DNA from: VFKU01 sp038916785
GTDB taxonomy: Bacteria; Hydrogenedentota; Hydrogenedentia; Hydrogenedentales; GCA-2746185
NCBI GenBank assembly: GCA_038916785.1
Contig: JBCLBO010000001.1
Location: forward strand, 70,092-134,091
Direction of reading: 5' to 3'
DNA: 64,000 nt
A model generated the notes under the pieces. It saw only the letters and a list, made by a program, of their open reading frames with translations. It was not told where the DNA came from and made no database searches. This document shows, in pieces, positions 17,342-26,094 of the stretch (the stretch's first letter is position 1; the number at the start of each line of letters is the position of its first letter). The translations under genes and the position numbers were made by a program.

Positions 17342-18334
17342 ATGAAGATCAGGTGGTCGATCGTATTTCTAGGCTTGTTTGGCGTGGTGGCGGCCGTCGC
17401 CGCTGCCGTCATCACCGCCAGTCTGAGTGCCCAGGGCATTCAGGCGGTGGGCCCCGCAGCTCCGCGCGAAGTGACAATTCTCGTCGCTGCGCACGACTTG
17501 CGGGCCATGGAAGTCATCACCGAGGACGACGTTGTGGCAAAAAAAATCCCCGAAAAAGTAGCGACGGACTCCCAGTATTCGGATCCGACCCAGGTGGTCG
17601 GGCGCATGTTAAGCCTCTCAGTCAAGCAGGGTCAGCCGCTGGCGAAGAATTCGTTCCCCGCCGACGGATCGGGCCTGCTGCTCGCCGCGCATCTGCCGCA
17701 CGGCCAGCGCGCGGTCACGCTTTCGCTCGACGATCACGCTGGGCTCGAGCGGATCATCTACCCCGGTTGCATCGTCGACGTCGTTGTCTCGTTCACGCTT
17801 GACGCGAGCGACGACATCGGTCGGGCCGTGTCGACGACGATGTTGCAAAACATCGAAGTGCTCGCGGTCGAGGACAGCACCGTGGTGAACAAGGAAAACG
17901 CGGAGACGGAGGAGGCGCGCTCGACCCGCAGCAGTACGCGCCGCTTGCTGGTGACCGTGATGGTCAATTCCAAGCAAGCCGAAGCGCTTCAGCTCGCGGT
18001 GGAGCACGGCAAAATCTCGCTGGCGATGCGCAACCCCGCGGACCTCGCGGATGCGACGTCGGATGCGACGGTGCTGGCTGAAGGGCAGTTGGCGCAGTTG
18101 GCGCAACTGCTGGGTCCCAAGGTCGGTCACGGTGACCGCCTCGAAGAACAAGCGATCGCGCAGGTCGCGTCCGGGGCCGATGACTCGCAGCCGGCGGCCG
18201 CGCTTGAACCGTTAAAGGAAACCGTTGCTTCGGCGACGCCTGAATACAGCGCGCCCAAGGGCCCGAGCCCGTGGGAAATCGAGGTCTTTCGCGCGATGAG
18301 CAAAGAAACCACGTTTATCCCGGCCCAGAATTAA
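17342..18334 (+). CDS. cpaB: Flp pilus assembly protein CpaB/RcpC
   Basis: 330 residues. A signal/anchor helix lies at about 5-27, then an SAF-type domain (VTILVAAHDLRAMEVITEDDV) and the RcpC/CpaB domain (RAVTLSLDDHAGLERIIYPG). A low-complexity C-terminal tail follows. It is a periplasmic component that works with the secretin. The ATG at 17342 follows GGAGAAGTCC. Confidence 0.92.
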   Translation: MKIRWSIVFLGLFGVVAAVAAAVITASLSAQGIQAVGPAAPREVTILVAAHDLRAMEVITEDDVVAKKIPEKVATDSQYSDPTQVVGRMLSLSVKQGQPLAKNSFPADGSGLLLAAHLPHGQRAVTLSLDDHAGLERIIYPGCIVDVVVSFTLDASDDIGRAVSTTMLQNIEVLAVEDSTVVNKENAETEEARSTRSSTRRLLVTVMVNSKQAEALQLAVEHGKISLAMRNPADLADATSDATVLAEGQLAQLAQLLGPKVGHGDRLEEQAIAQVASGADDSQPAAALEPLKETVASATPEYSAPKGPSPWEIEVFRAMSKETTFIPAQN

Positions 18335-18354
18335 CCGGTAGGGGAGGAGAGATT

Positions 18355-19932
18355 GTGAACACCGTAAACGGACTCGAAGTTACGCGGCGCGCGCGGCGCG
18401 CCCTGGCGGCGGTACTCGCTTCGATGGCGACGGGCGCGCTGGGCGTCTACGCGCAAGAAGCGCCGGTCCGGTTGACCAGCGAAGGCCCGGTGGCTGTCAG
18501 CAAGGAGCTGAACTTGAGCGTGGGCCAATCGGCCGCGTTGCGCTCCTCGTGGAACATCAAGCGCGTCTCCGTCGCCAATCCTGAAGTGGCGGACGTGGAC
18601 GCGCTCGAGACGAACGAGGTGCTGGTCATCGCCAAGGAAGTCGGCAAGACCGACCTCATCCTGTGGGGCGACAACGGCGAAGTCTTTACGACCTCGGTCG
18701 CCGTCGACGTCGACATCAAGCAGCTCAACATAGACCTAGTGTCGCTGTTCCCGCGCTCCACGGTGCAGGTCACGCGTTCGCAGGACGTATATTTCGCCCG
18801 GGGCATCTTCGATACGGCCGACGAGGCGCGCCAGTTGGGCGAGTTCCTCAATGCGGCCGAGATCAAGTTTGTCGATATGACCAGCGTCGCGGGCCTGCAG
18901 CAGGTCATGATTAAGGTGACCGTCGCCGAGGTCAATCGCGTGGCGATCAAGAACATGGGCACAAACATCCTCAAGGCCGGCGAAGACTTCTTCGGCGTGA
19001 GCATGCCTGGGCCTTCGGGCGGCGGCGCGCCCAATCAGTTCCCGATCATCCCCGGCGGCAACGCGAGCTCAGGCAACCTCCCCTTCACCTTTGGGGAAAG
19101 CGCGGTCAGCCCCTTCAACACGCTTATCCTCGGATTCCCGAATGCGGACCTGGCCTTCTTCGTCGAGGCACTTGCCGAAAACCAGTTCCTCAAGATCTTG
19201 GCGGAGCCGACGCTGATTGCGCTGAGCGGTCAGGAAGCCAACTTCCTGGCCGGCGGCGAATATCCGATTCCCGTCGCGCAGGGCGGTGGGAGCGGTTCGG
19301 TCTCGGTCGAGTACAAAGAGTTCGGTATCCGCCTGAGCTTCACGCCTACCGTGTTGGGCGATGGGCGCATCCGCCTCAAAGTCGCGCCGGAAGTCAGCGA
19401 CATCTCCAACCTGGGCGCGGTCGAAATCCAGGGTTTCCGTATCCCCTCACTGCTCACGCGGCGTGCCGAGACGGTCCTCGAAATGTCCAGCGGCCAGACC
19501 TTCTCGATGGCCGGCCTACTCAGCCAGAGCGTCGCCGCGCGCAACTCGCGCACGCCGTTCCTGGGCGATCTGCCGGTCCTCGGCCAGCTCTTCCGCTCGG
19601 TCAGCTATCAGAAAGGCGAGAGCGAACTGGTCATCCTCGTGACGCCGACGCTGGTCGAGCCGCTGGACCACGCGACGCGCCGTCCGGTGCCCGGCGACTT
19701 GCATGAATCCCCGAACGACTGGGAGCTCTTCGGCTTGGGCAAATTCGAAGGCCATACGAAGACGGCCAAGAGCGATGACGCCGATGCCGCCGCCACCGCC
19801 GACCTTGGCGAGATCGAAGACCTCAAAGGTCCGGGCGCGTGGGCGGGGTACTACGACGACAAGCAGCCGGGCCAGAAGACCGCCGGCGCGGTACAGGAAG
19901 CCAAAGTCGAAGTCGAGACGCTGAACAACTAG
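18355..19932 (+). CDS. cpaC: Outer-membrane secretin CpaC/RcpA
   Basis: About 525 residues from the GTG at 18355 behind GGGGAGGAGAG. A signal peptide is at about 10-37 (ends VYAQEA). A pilus-formation N-domain follows (LNLSVGQSAALRSSWNIKRVSVANPEVADV), then BON/N1-like repeats and the secretin domain with ILAEPTLIALSGQEANFLAGGEYPIPV and LVTPTLVEPL. It forms the outer-membrane pore for the Flp pilus. The C-terminal extension is acidic and low complexity. Confidence 0.95.
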   Translation: MNTVNGLEVTRRARRALAAVLASMATGALGVYAQEAPVRLTSEGPVAVSKELNLSVGQSAALRSSWNIKRVSVANPEVADVDALETNEVLVIAKEVGKTDLILWGDNGEVFTTSVAVDVDIKQLNIDLVSLFPRSTVQVTRSQDVYFARGIFDTADEARQLGEFLNAAEIKFVDMTSVAGLQQVMIKVTVAEVNRVAIKNMGTNILKAGEDFFGVSMPGPSGGGAPNQFPIIPGGNASSGNLPFTFGESAVSPFNTLILGFPNADLAFFVEALAENQFLKILAEPTLIALSGQEANFLAGGEYPIPVAQGGGSGSVSVEYKEFGIRLSFTPTVLGDGRIRLKVAPEVSDISNLGAVEIQGFRIPSLLTRRAETVLEMSSGQTFSMAGLLSQSVAARNSRTPFLGDLPVLGQLFRSVSYQKGESELVILVTPTLVEPLDHATRRPVPGDLHESPNDWELFGLGKFEGHTKTAKSDDADAAATADLGEIEDLKGPGAWAGYYDDKQPGQKTAGAVQEAKVEVETLNN

Positions 19933-19979
19933 ACGGTTGGAATCCAGGGCCGGAAGGCCGGCCCAAGGGGGACGTGGCG

Positions 19980-21170
19980 ATGAAAATCAAGAACAACATA
20001 CTGGTGCTGACGAGCGACGTGGACACGGAAACTACGCTCCGCATCCTGCTGGCCTCGGACGAGTGCACGGGCGATATCCAGGTGTATCGCAGCCTCGAAG
20101 CGCTGGCGGTGGCCCTCGATCGCGCCCTGGCGCCGGTGGTGCTGGTGGATATCGATCCCGATCCGCGCGGGCTGCTGGATCGCCTCGAACCGCTTGTCAA
20201 CCAGTATCTCAATACAAAGTTCGTCGTGCTTGCGCGGGAACTGAAGAACGACATCGTGCTTCAGGCGATGCAGGTGGGCGTGCGCTACGTGCAGCTTAAA
20301 GAACGCATCACCATCGAGCTGCCGCCGATCATTCAGCGCGTCATGTCCAATGCCCCCTCCAACGGCCGGCACCTGGGCTCCGCGATCACGGTCCTGTCGG
20401 CCGGCGGCGGCGCGGGAGGCACGACGATCGCAGTCAATCTGGCCAACGAACTGCAGATTCTGTGCGGCGAGCCTGTGCTCATCACCGATCTCGACTACGC
20501 CTACGGCGCGGTCGCCGCCTACTTGGAGTTGGAAGGCAAATACGGTATTGCCGACGTGCTCAGCCACGACGGCGCCATAGACGCCGATCTCGTGGAGACG
20601 ACCTCGGTGCGCCATTCGGATTCTATCCGCGCGTTGTTGAGTCCCGCGAGCGTGAGCTTCGGGCGCCACAGCGTCATCAACCAGGAGCGTCTGGGCGAAG
20701 CGATCGGCGCCTGCAAAGCCCGCCACAGGTTCACGGTGTTCGATGCACCCCGAATCTCGATGGACGCCGCTGCCACTCTCGCCATTGAAAGCGAGGCGAC
20801 GCTCATCGTGTTACAGCCGGTGGTGAAGGACATCCGGGTGTCGCGCAACATGATCCAGGCCCTGCTCGATCGCGAGGTCCCGGTCGAGCGGATCAAGCCG
20901 ATCCTGAACCGGTACCGCAAGCGGCGCGAAATTGTCAGCGTCGAAGAGGTCCAGAAGGCCCTCGGCGGCGTTGCGCCGATCTGCCTGAGCAACGACTACA
21001 TTGCCGCAAGCAACGGGAACAACTACGGAAACTTTCTGTCGAATTCGGCGCCGCGTTCGGCGCTGCGCAAGGACGTTATGGAACTCGCTTCGATGTTCTC
21101 CTCGGCCGAGGAGAAGCGCGGTGCCGAAGCGGACAAAGCGTCGTCGGCGTTTCGCCGTCTGACCGTGTGA
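19980..21170 (+). CDS. tadZ: TadZ/CpaE localisation protein with degenerate P-loop
   Basis: 396 residues: an N-terminal receiver-like domain (about 1-120) and a C-terminal MinD/ParA-type domain. Where the deviant Walker A should read KGGxGKT, it reads AGGGAGGTT, so both lysines are missing. Later ATPase features (LITDLDYAYGAVAAYL, FTVFDAP) remain. TadZ places the pilus machine at the pole or nucleates its assembly, and atypical ATP sites are known in this family. The gene is 10 bases from tadA. Confidence 0.9.
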   Translation: MKIKNNILVLTSDVDTETTLRILLASDECTGDIQVYRSLEALAVALDRALAPVVLVDIDPDPRGLLDRLEPLVNQYLNTKFVVLARELKNDIVLQAMQVGVRYVQLKERITIELPPIIQRVMSNAPSNGRHLGSAITVLSAGGGAGGTTIAVNLANELQILCGEPVLITDLDYAYGAVAAYLELEGKYGIADVLSHDGAIDADLVETTSVRHSDSIRALLSPASVSFGRHSVINQERLGEAIGACKARHRFTVFDAPRISMDAAATLAIESEATLIVLQPVVKDIRVSRNMIQALLDREVPVERIKPILNRYRKRREIVSVEEVQKALGGVAPICLSNDYIAASNGNNYGNFLSNSAPRSALRKDVMELASMFSSAEEKRGAEADKASSAFRRLTV

Positions 21171-21180
21171 AGGGGTGGCC

Positions 21181-22509
21181 ATGAACGAGCGTAACACTAA
21201 ATCAAACGACGAACTGAAGGTGACGGTCCACGCGCGCATGTTGGAGCGCCTCGACTTCCAGCAAGCGCGTCACATGCCGGTCGAGCAACTCTACCAGGAG
21301 TGCTCGCGGCAGATTGACCAAATCCTCTCGGAGATGAACCGGCCGCTGTCCGCACCGGAGAAGGCGCAGTTGATCCGCGAAGTGCTCGACGCCGTGTTCG
21401 GCATGGGCCCGATCGAGGAATTTCTCCGCGACCCCGAAGTGAGCGACGTGCTCGTGAACGGTCCAGACCAGATTTACATTGAAAAGCACGGCGTGCTGCT
21501 CAAGACCAACGTGCGCTTCCGCGACAGCGAACAGGTTTTGCAGGTCATTCAACGCATCGCCGCGCAGGTCGGCCGCCGAATCGACGAGAGCTCGCCGATG
21601 CTGGATGCGCGCCTCAAAGACGGATCGCGCGTGAACGCGATCATCCCGCCGCTCTCCCTGACCGGGCCCACGCTCAGCATCCGCCGCTTCGGCACGATTT
21701 CGCTCGACACGCGCCCGATGGTCGAAGCCGGCTCGTTCACGGACGACATGGCCCAGTTCATGGAGGCCTGCGTGCGCGCGAAACTGAGCGTCCTGATCTC
21801 CGGTGGTACGGGCTCGGGTAAGACGACGCTGCTCAACGTGCTCTCGCGCTGGATTCCGAACGACGAGCGCGTGGTCACGATTGAAGACGCGGCGGAGTTG
21901 CAGTTGCAACAGGACCACGTGGTGCGTCTCGAAACCCGCCCCGCGAACGTCGAGGGCAAGGGCGAAGTCTCGCAGCGCTCGCTGCTGAGAAACTGCCTGC
22001 GCATGAGGCCCGACCGGATCATCATGGGTGAGGTGCGCGGTGCCGAGGCGCTGGACATGTTGCAGGCGATGAACACCGGTCACGAAGGTTCAATGACGAC
22101 GGTGCACGCCAACAGCCCGCGCGACGCCTTCACGCGTCTGGAAAACATGGTCAGCATGGCCGGCCTGAATTTCCCGATCATGGCTATCCGCCAGCAGATA
22201 TCTTCCGCGATCGACATTCTTGTCCATATGATACGCCTCACCGGCGGACGCCGCAAACTTGTGTCCATCGCCGAAGTGACCGGCATGGAGCAAGACACCG
22301 TGCTGATACAGGAAATCTTCCGCTTCAAACAGTCAGGTATCGGCCCGGACGGGCACGCCAAGGGTATGTTCGAAGTCTGCGGCATCCGCCCGACCGTGAT
22401 GCCGCGCATCGAGGCTGAGGGCATCACCTTCCCCGACGGCTTTTTCCAACAACGCACAATCGCTCCGGGTACGCCGCACGTCAAGGGCAAGGAGGTGGCG
22501 CGTGTTTAA
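21181..22509 (+). CDS. tadA: Tad secretion ATPase TadA/CpaF
   Basis: 442 residues. Walker A is ISGGTGSGKTTLL. The Walker B/His region reads IIMGEVRGAEALDML and GHEGSMTTVHANSPRDA, both diagnostic of the CpaF branch of type II/IV secretion ATPases. The N-terminal domain (LIREVLDAVFGMGPIEEFL) is complete. It powers pilus extension, and probably retraction, at the inner membrane. The ATG at 21181 is preferred over the GTG at 21175. Confidence 0.96.
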   Translation: MNERNTKSNDELKVTVHARMLERLDFQQARHMPVEQLYQECSRQIDQILSEMNRPLSAPEKAQLIREVLDAVFGMGPIEEFLRDPEVSDVLVNGPDQIYIEKHGVLLKTNVRFRDSEQVLQVIQRIAAQVGRRIDESSPMLDARLKDGSRVNAIIPPLSLTGPTLSIRRFGTISLDTRPMVEAGSFTDDMAQFMEACVRAKLSVLISGGTGSGKTTLLNVLSRWIPNDERVVTIEDAAELQLQQDHVVRLETRPANVEGKGEVSQRSLLRNCLRMRPDRIIMGEVRGAEALDMLQAMNTGHEGSMTTVHANSPRDAFTRLENMVSMAGLNFPIMAIRQQISSAIDILVHMIRLTGGRRKLVSIAEVTGMEQDTVLIQEIFRFKQSGIGPDGHAKGMFEVCGIRPTVMPRIEAEGITFPDGFFQQRTIAPGTPHVKGKEVARV

Positions 22510-23500
22510 TCTCGACGAGTTCTTCGGCGTCAGTCCGGTCGCCTTAATTACGGCAGTGTCGGTGTTCGCGCTCGTGTGCTCGGTGTGGTTTATCGGGACC
22601 ACGGTCGTGTATATCCGCCGCACCCGCCGCGAGAAGAAGATCGCGGACCGGCTGAACATGGAGCTCGACGCGTCGTCCAAGGTGCGCACGTTGCGCCTGT
22701 GGCACAACGGCCGCAGCGGCACCACGACCGTGCTCGATCAGATGACGCCCGGCCTGATCGCCCGTTGGCTGGAACGCACGCGCAGCGGCTTGAACTGGGG
22801 CGGACCGGTGGCGACCTTGGCGCTGTTCCTAATTTCGCTGATGCTGGTCGGGTTCATCCTGGCGTATGTGCTGACGCAGAACATTGTGGTCGCGGCCGCC
22901 TTGCCCGCGCTGCTTCCCTTCGTCATCAATTTCATTGTCGCAAGCCGCACGACGCGCAAAGAAGCGCTATTCGAGCGTCAGTTGGCCGACGCGCTGGGCG
23001 TGGCGACGCGATCGCTGCGCGCGGGTCAGCCGCTGATGGCGGCGTTCCAGGTGATCGTGGAGGAGCTCGAGCCGCCGGTGAGCTTGGTATTCGCGGAGAT
23101 CATTCAGCAGCAGCAGTTGGGCAAAAACCTCGAGGAGTCGATCCGCGCGGCGACCGCTAAATCGCACAGCGACGACATGAAGCTCTTTGCCGCCTCGACC
23201 ATTATCCAGATGCGCAGCGGCGGCAATATGGCGGACATGATGGACCGGCTCGTGGCGGTCATCCGCGACCGCATCCGCCTGCAACGCCGGGTGCGCGTGC
23301 TCACGTCGCAGGCGCAATTTAGCAAGCGCGTGCTCATCGCCATTCCGTTTATTCTCATTCTTATGCTCCTGCTCTCGAACGCGGACTATCTCGCGCCGCT
23401 GGTTGAGACCGAAATGGGGCGCATCCTCCTGGGGCTCGCTGTGGCGTTCCTGGTCGTTGGTTCGTGGGTCATGAACAAGATGACGGTTCTCAAATATTGA
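22502..23500 (+). CDS. tadB: Tad inner-membrane platform protein TadB
   Basis: 332 residues, starting with GTG within the tadA stop (8-base overlap). Transmembrane segments are near 15-38, 100-125, 130-150 and two at the C-terminus. The T2SSF domain contains FERQLADALGVATRSLRAGQPL. It forms the inner-membrane platform with TadC. Confidence 0.94.
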   Translation: MFNLDEFFGVSPVALITAVSVFALVCSVWFIGTTVVYIRRTRREKKIADRLNMELDASSKVRTLRLWHNGRSGTTTVLDQMTPGLIARWLERTRSGLNWGGPVATLALFLISLMLVGFILAYVLTQNIVVAAALPALLPFVINFIVASRTTRKEALFERQLADALGVATRSLRAGQPLMAAFQVIVEELEPPVSLVFAEIIQQQQLGKNLEESIRAATAKSHSDDMKLFAASTIIQMRSGGNMADMMDRLVAVIRDRIRLQRRVRVLTSQAQFSKRVLIAIPFILILMLLLSNADYLAPLVETEMGRILLGLAVAFLVVGSWVMNKMTVLKY

Positions 23501-23531
23501 GGGGTTTCTCCGAAACACGGGGATTGACGAT

Positions 23532-24455
23532 ATGACAATCATGATGAGCTCGACAGCGGTACTCATCGCGGTACTGACGTTCACCGCGGTGCTGTGCATC
23601 GGCGGGGCCTTCATTGTGGCCGGCGGGGCGCAGCGCCAACGGCTCATGGCGCGCCTGCGGCCGCGTTCGCAGGTGCAGGGCGATGCGTCGCTCTCCATGC
23701 GCGCGTTCTTTGCGCGCATGTTCTCCCGCGTGGGCAAGAGAGTCTCGCCCAAGGGGCTATCGGTCGGTCTTCAAAAACAGATGGTCCATGCCGGATTCTA
23801 CAGCCCCGGCGCGGGCGTTATCTTCATCGGAATCAAGGCGCTGCTCTTCGCGGCGGCCGTCGTCGTCTTCGGCTTCGCCACGACCTTGGTGAGTTATCCG
23901 CTTCCAATGGAAATGATGGGGGCGATCAGCCTCTCCGGCCTGATGTCCTTCGTGCCGAACCTGTTCCTGGGCCTGCGCATCAGTCAGCGTCAGCAGGAAA
24001 TCCGCCGGCATTTGCCTGACGCGATCGACCTCCTGGAGATTTGCGTCTCCGCCGGTATGGGTCTGGATCAGGCCTGGCTCGCTGTGGAAGAGCAGGTCCG
24101 GGCCGTAAGCCAGGAACTGGCGAACGAGATCGCGCTCAGCAACCTCGAGATTCACCTCGGCGCGGATCGCGCCACCTCCATGCGCCATATGGCCGAGCGC
24201 ACCGGCGCGGACGAACTCAATTCGCTCGTCGCGGTGCTGGTCCAGTCCGAGCGCTTCGGTACGAGCCTGACGGAAGCGCTGCGCGTGTTTACGAAGGACA
24301 TGCGCGAGCTGCGCAGCCAGCGCGCCGAGGAAAGCGCAGAAACAATGGCGGTGAAGATGATCTTCCCGATGGTGGGGTTTATCTTCCCTGTGATTTTTAT
24401 CGTTGCAGTGGGTCCGGCCGGCATCACGTTGGCCGAGATGTTTGGTAGTAACTAG
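23532..24455 (+). CDS. tadC: Tad inner-membrane platform protein TadC
   Basis: 307 residues, with the same T2SSF family as TadB. RRHLPDAIDLLEICVSAGMGLDQAW is the characteristic segment, and the C-terminal MAVKMIFPMVGFIFPVIFIV is a membrane helix. Spaced 31 bp from tadB in the same operon. Confidence 0.94.
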   Translation: MTIMMSSTAVLIAVLTFTAVLCIGGAFIVAGGAQRQRLMARLRPRSQVQGDASLSMRAFFARMFSRVGKRVSPKGLSVGLQKQMVHAGFYSPGAGVIFIGIKALLFAAAVVVFGFATTLVSYPLPMEMMGAISLSGLMSFVPNLFLGLRISQRQQEIRRHLPDAIDLLEICVSAGMGLDQAWLAVEEQVRAVSQELANEIALSNLEIHLGADRATSMRHMAERTGADELNSLVAVLVQSERFGTSLTEALRVFTKDMRELRSQRAEESAETMAVKMIFPMVGFIFPVIFIVAVGPAGITLAEMFGSN

Positions 24456-24491
24456 GCCCTGGGCCGGACGACATAGCAGGAGGCTATACAC

Positions 24492-25373
24492 ATGAATCGC
24501 TTGGTGAAATTTGGATCGATGGCGGCGGTGATCGCTGCGACGGGCTGCACGTCCGTCGGCAACGAATACGTCTACGACGACGTGGTCGGGCAGCGCTCGG
24601 CGAACCGCGAGATGGCGACCAGCCAGTACGACGAGCAGACCAAGAATGGCGTGATCCGCCAGAAGACGGTCTTCGCGTATCACTTCGTCGCTGACGCGCC
24701 CGCGCTCAATGAGCTGGGCGAGCACGACCTCACTATCCTCGCGCGGCACTACAAGGACAACGTCCTTCCCTATGCCGGCACGACGAACGTCATCGAGGAA
24801 GTGAAGGTGTACTTCGACTACAACGAGTCCTTCATCCGCCCAGACGCCAAACCGTCGCTCGACGGCGGCCTCGATCTGCTGGCTAAGAACCCCGGCGCGG
24901 ACATCATCATCACGGGCCACGCCGACCAGCGCGGATCGCAGGAGCACAACGACGCGCTCGGCGCGAAACGTGCCGAGGAAGTCCGCCAGTACCTCGTTTC
25001 CAAGGGCGGCAACCCGGACCGCATCAAGATCGTGAGTCGCGGCAAGCTCGATGCGTCCTCCGTGACGACCGACGAGCCGGGCATGCAGCTTGACCGGCAC
25101 GCCGTGTTCCAGGTCGCCGAGACGCAGGAATTCCCCGTGAACCTCAACGTCAAGCAGGGCAGCGCCTCCGAAGAATTGTATGACACGCGCCTCAAGGCCG
25201 TGCGCAGCTTCCTCGAAGCGCAGGGCGTCGATACCAAGCGCATCGCGCTGACCGACGGCTTCCCCGGCGGCGACGGCATGCCCTCGCAGCAGGCGGTCGT
25301 GTTCCTGATCAACAGCTACACGCCGGAGTCTGAGTCCAACTCGGCGAAGGCGGGATCGGATCCGAGCCCCTGA
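24492..25373 (+). CDS. OmpA-family lipoprotein in the Tad operon
   Basis: 293 residues. A lipobox (IAATGC) places the lipidated Cys near 18. The OmpA C-like domain lies at about 108-205: VKVYFDYNESFIRPDAKPSL, IIITGHADQRGSQEHNDALG and AEEVRQYLVSKGG. It would bind peptidoglycan and anchor the machine in the cell wall. A second, partial OmpA-like segment follows (YDTRLKAVRSFLEAQGVDTKRI), suggesting a degenerate tandem domain. Confidence 0.88.
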   Translation: MNRLVKFGSMAAVIAATGCTSVGNEYVYDDVVGQRSANREMATSQYDEQTKNGVIRQKTVFAYHFVADAPALNELGEHDLTILARHYKDNVLPYAGTTNVIEEVKVYFDYNESFIRPDAKPSLDGGLDLLAKNPGADIIITGHADQRGSQEHNDALGAKRAEEVRQYLVSKGGNPDRIKIVSRGKLDASSVTTDEPGMQLDRHAVFQVAETQEFPVNLNVKQGSASEELYDTRLKAVRSFLEAQGVDTKRIALTDGFPGGDGMPSQQAVVFLINSYTPESESNSAKAGSDPSP

Positions 25374-25436
25374 CCCGGACGCCGGGAGTCGTTCCGTAAT
25401 CCTAACGAGAGCAATCCACCAAGGGGGGACGAGGAT

Positions 25437-26057
25437 ATGTGGCACGTGATGAGACGAGCGATAGCGGGCTTGGCGATGGGCGCGCTGGCGATTAATTTCG
25501 CCGGCTGCGCCACCACGCAGGCCGCGCAGGAGGACGGATCCTTCGGCGGGAAGGGCGATGAGCAGGCCGGCAGCCCCGCGCCGCGCGCCAACACGATGTA
25601 CGGCATGTGCCGCATCTTGCGCGCGCAGGGCAAGACCGAGCAGGCAGAGGTCGCGCTGGTCGGGCTGATGAGCCAGTTTCCCGAATTCAGCCCGACGTAT
25701 AACGACCTCGCGGAGATTCAACTCGATCGCGGGCGCCTCGACGACGCGATTCACTACCTGAGCGAGGGCCTGAAAGTCGCGCCGACGGACCCGATCCTGC
25801 AAAACAACGCCGGTGTCTGCGCGCTGCTCAAGCACGACTACGCCGCCGCGCTCGAACATTTCCAGGCCGCGGCGGCCGTCGCGCCCTACGAGGCGCGATA
25901 CAAGGCCAACATCGCGCTGGCGACCGGCCTGAACGGCGATCCGGAGCAGAGCAAAGCGCTCTACGAGGACGTCGTTTCCGCCGATGCCGCCGAACACAAC
26001 ACCCAGATCATCAAAGGTTTACTCGCTCCGCAGGTGATCACCCCGCCTACGGACTGA
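25437..26057 (+). CDS. tadD: TPR lipoprotein, TadD-like
   Basis: 206 residues with lipobox NFAGC near 23. At least three TPR units run from about 58 to 190 (MYGMCRILRAQGKTEQAEVA, LDDAIHYLSEGLKVAPTDP, YAAALEHFQAAAAVAP). TadD is a small TPR lipoprotein needed for pilus assembly. Position and size fit. Confidence 0.82.
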   Translation: MWHVMRRAIAGLAMGALAINFAGCATTQAAQEDGSFGGKGDEQAGSPAPRANTMYGMCRILRAQGKTEQAEVALVGLMSQFPEFSPTYNDLAEIQLDRGRLDDAIHYLSEGLKVAPTDPILQNNAGVCALLKHDYAAALEHFQAAAAVAPYEARYKANIALATGLNGDPEQSKALYEDVVSADAAEHNTQIIKGLLAPQVITPPTD

Positions 26058-26094
26058 GTTGCTGCGTCCCGGAGTGAATCAAAGGAATCGAGCC

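Noticed and set aside
23757..25997. A 746-codon minus-strand frame over tadC, the OmpA and the TadD genes
   Set aside because: Antisense to three recognised Tad-operon genes; composition is typical of GC-rich shadow frames.
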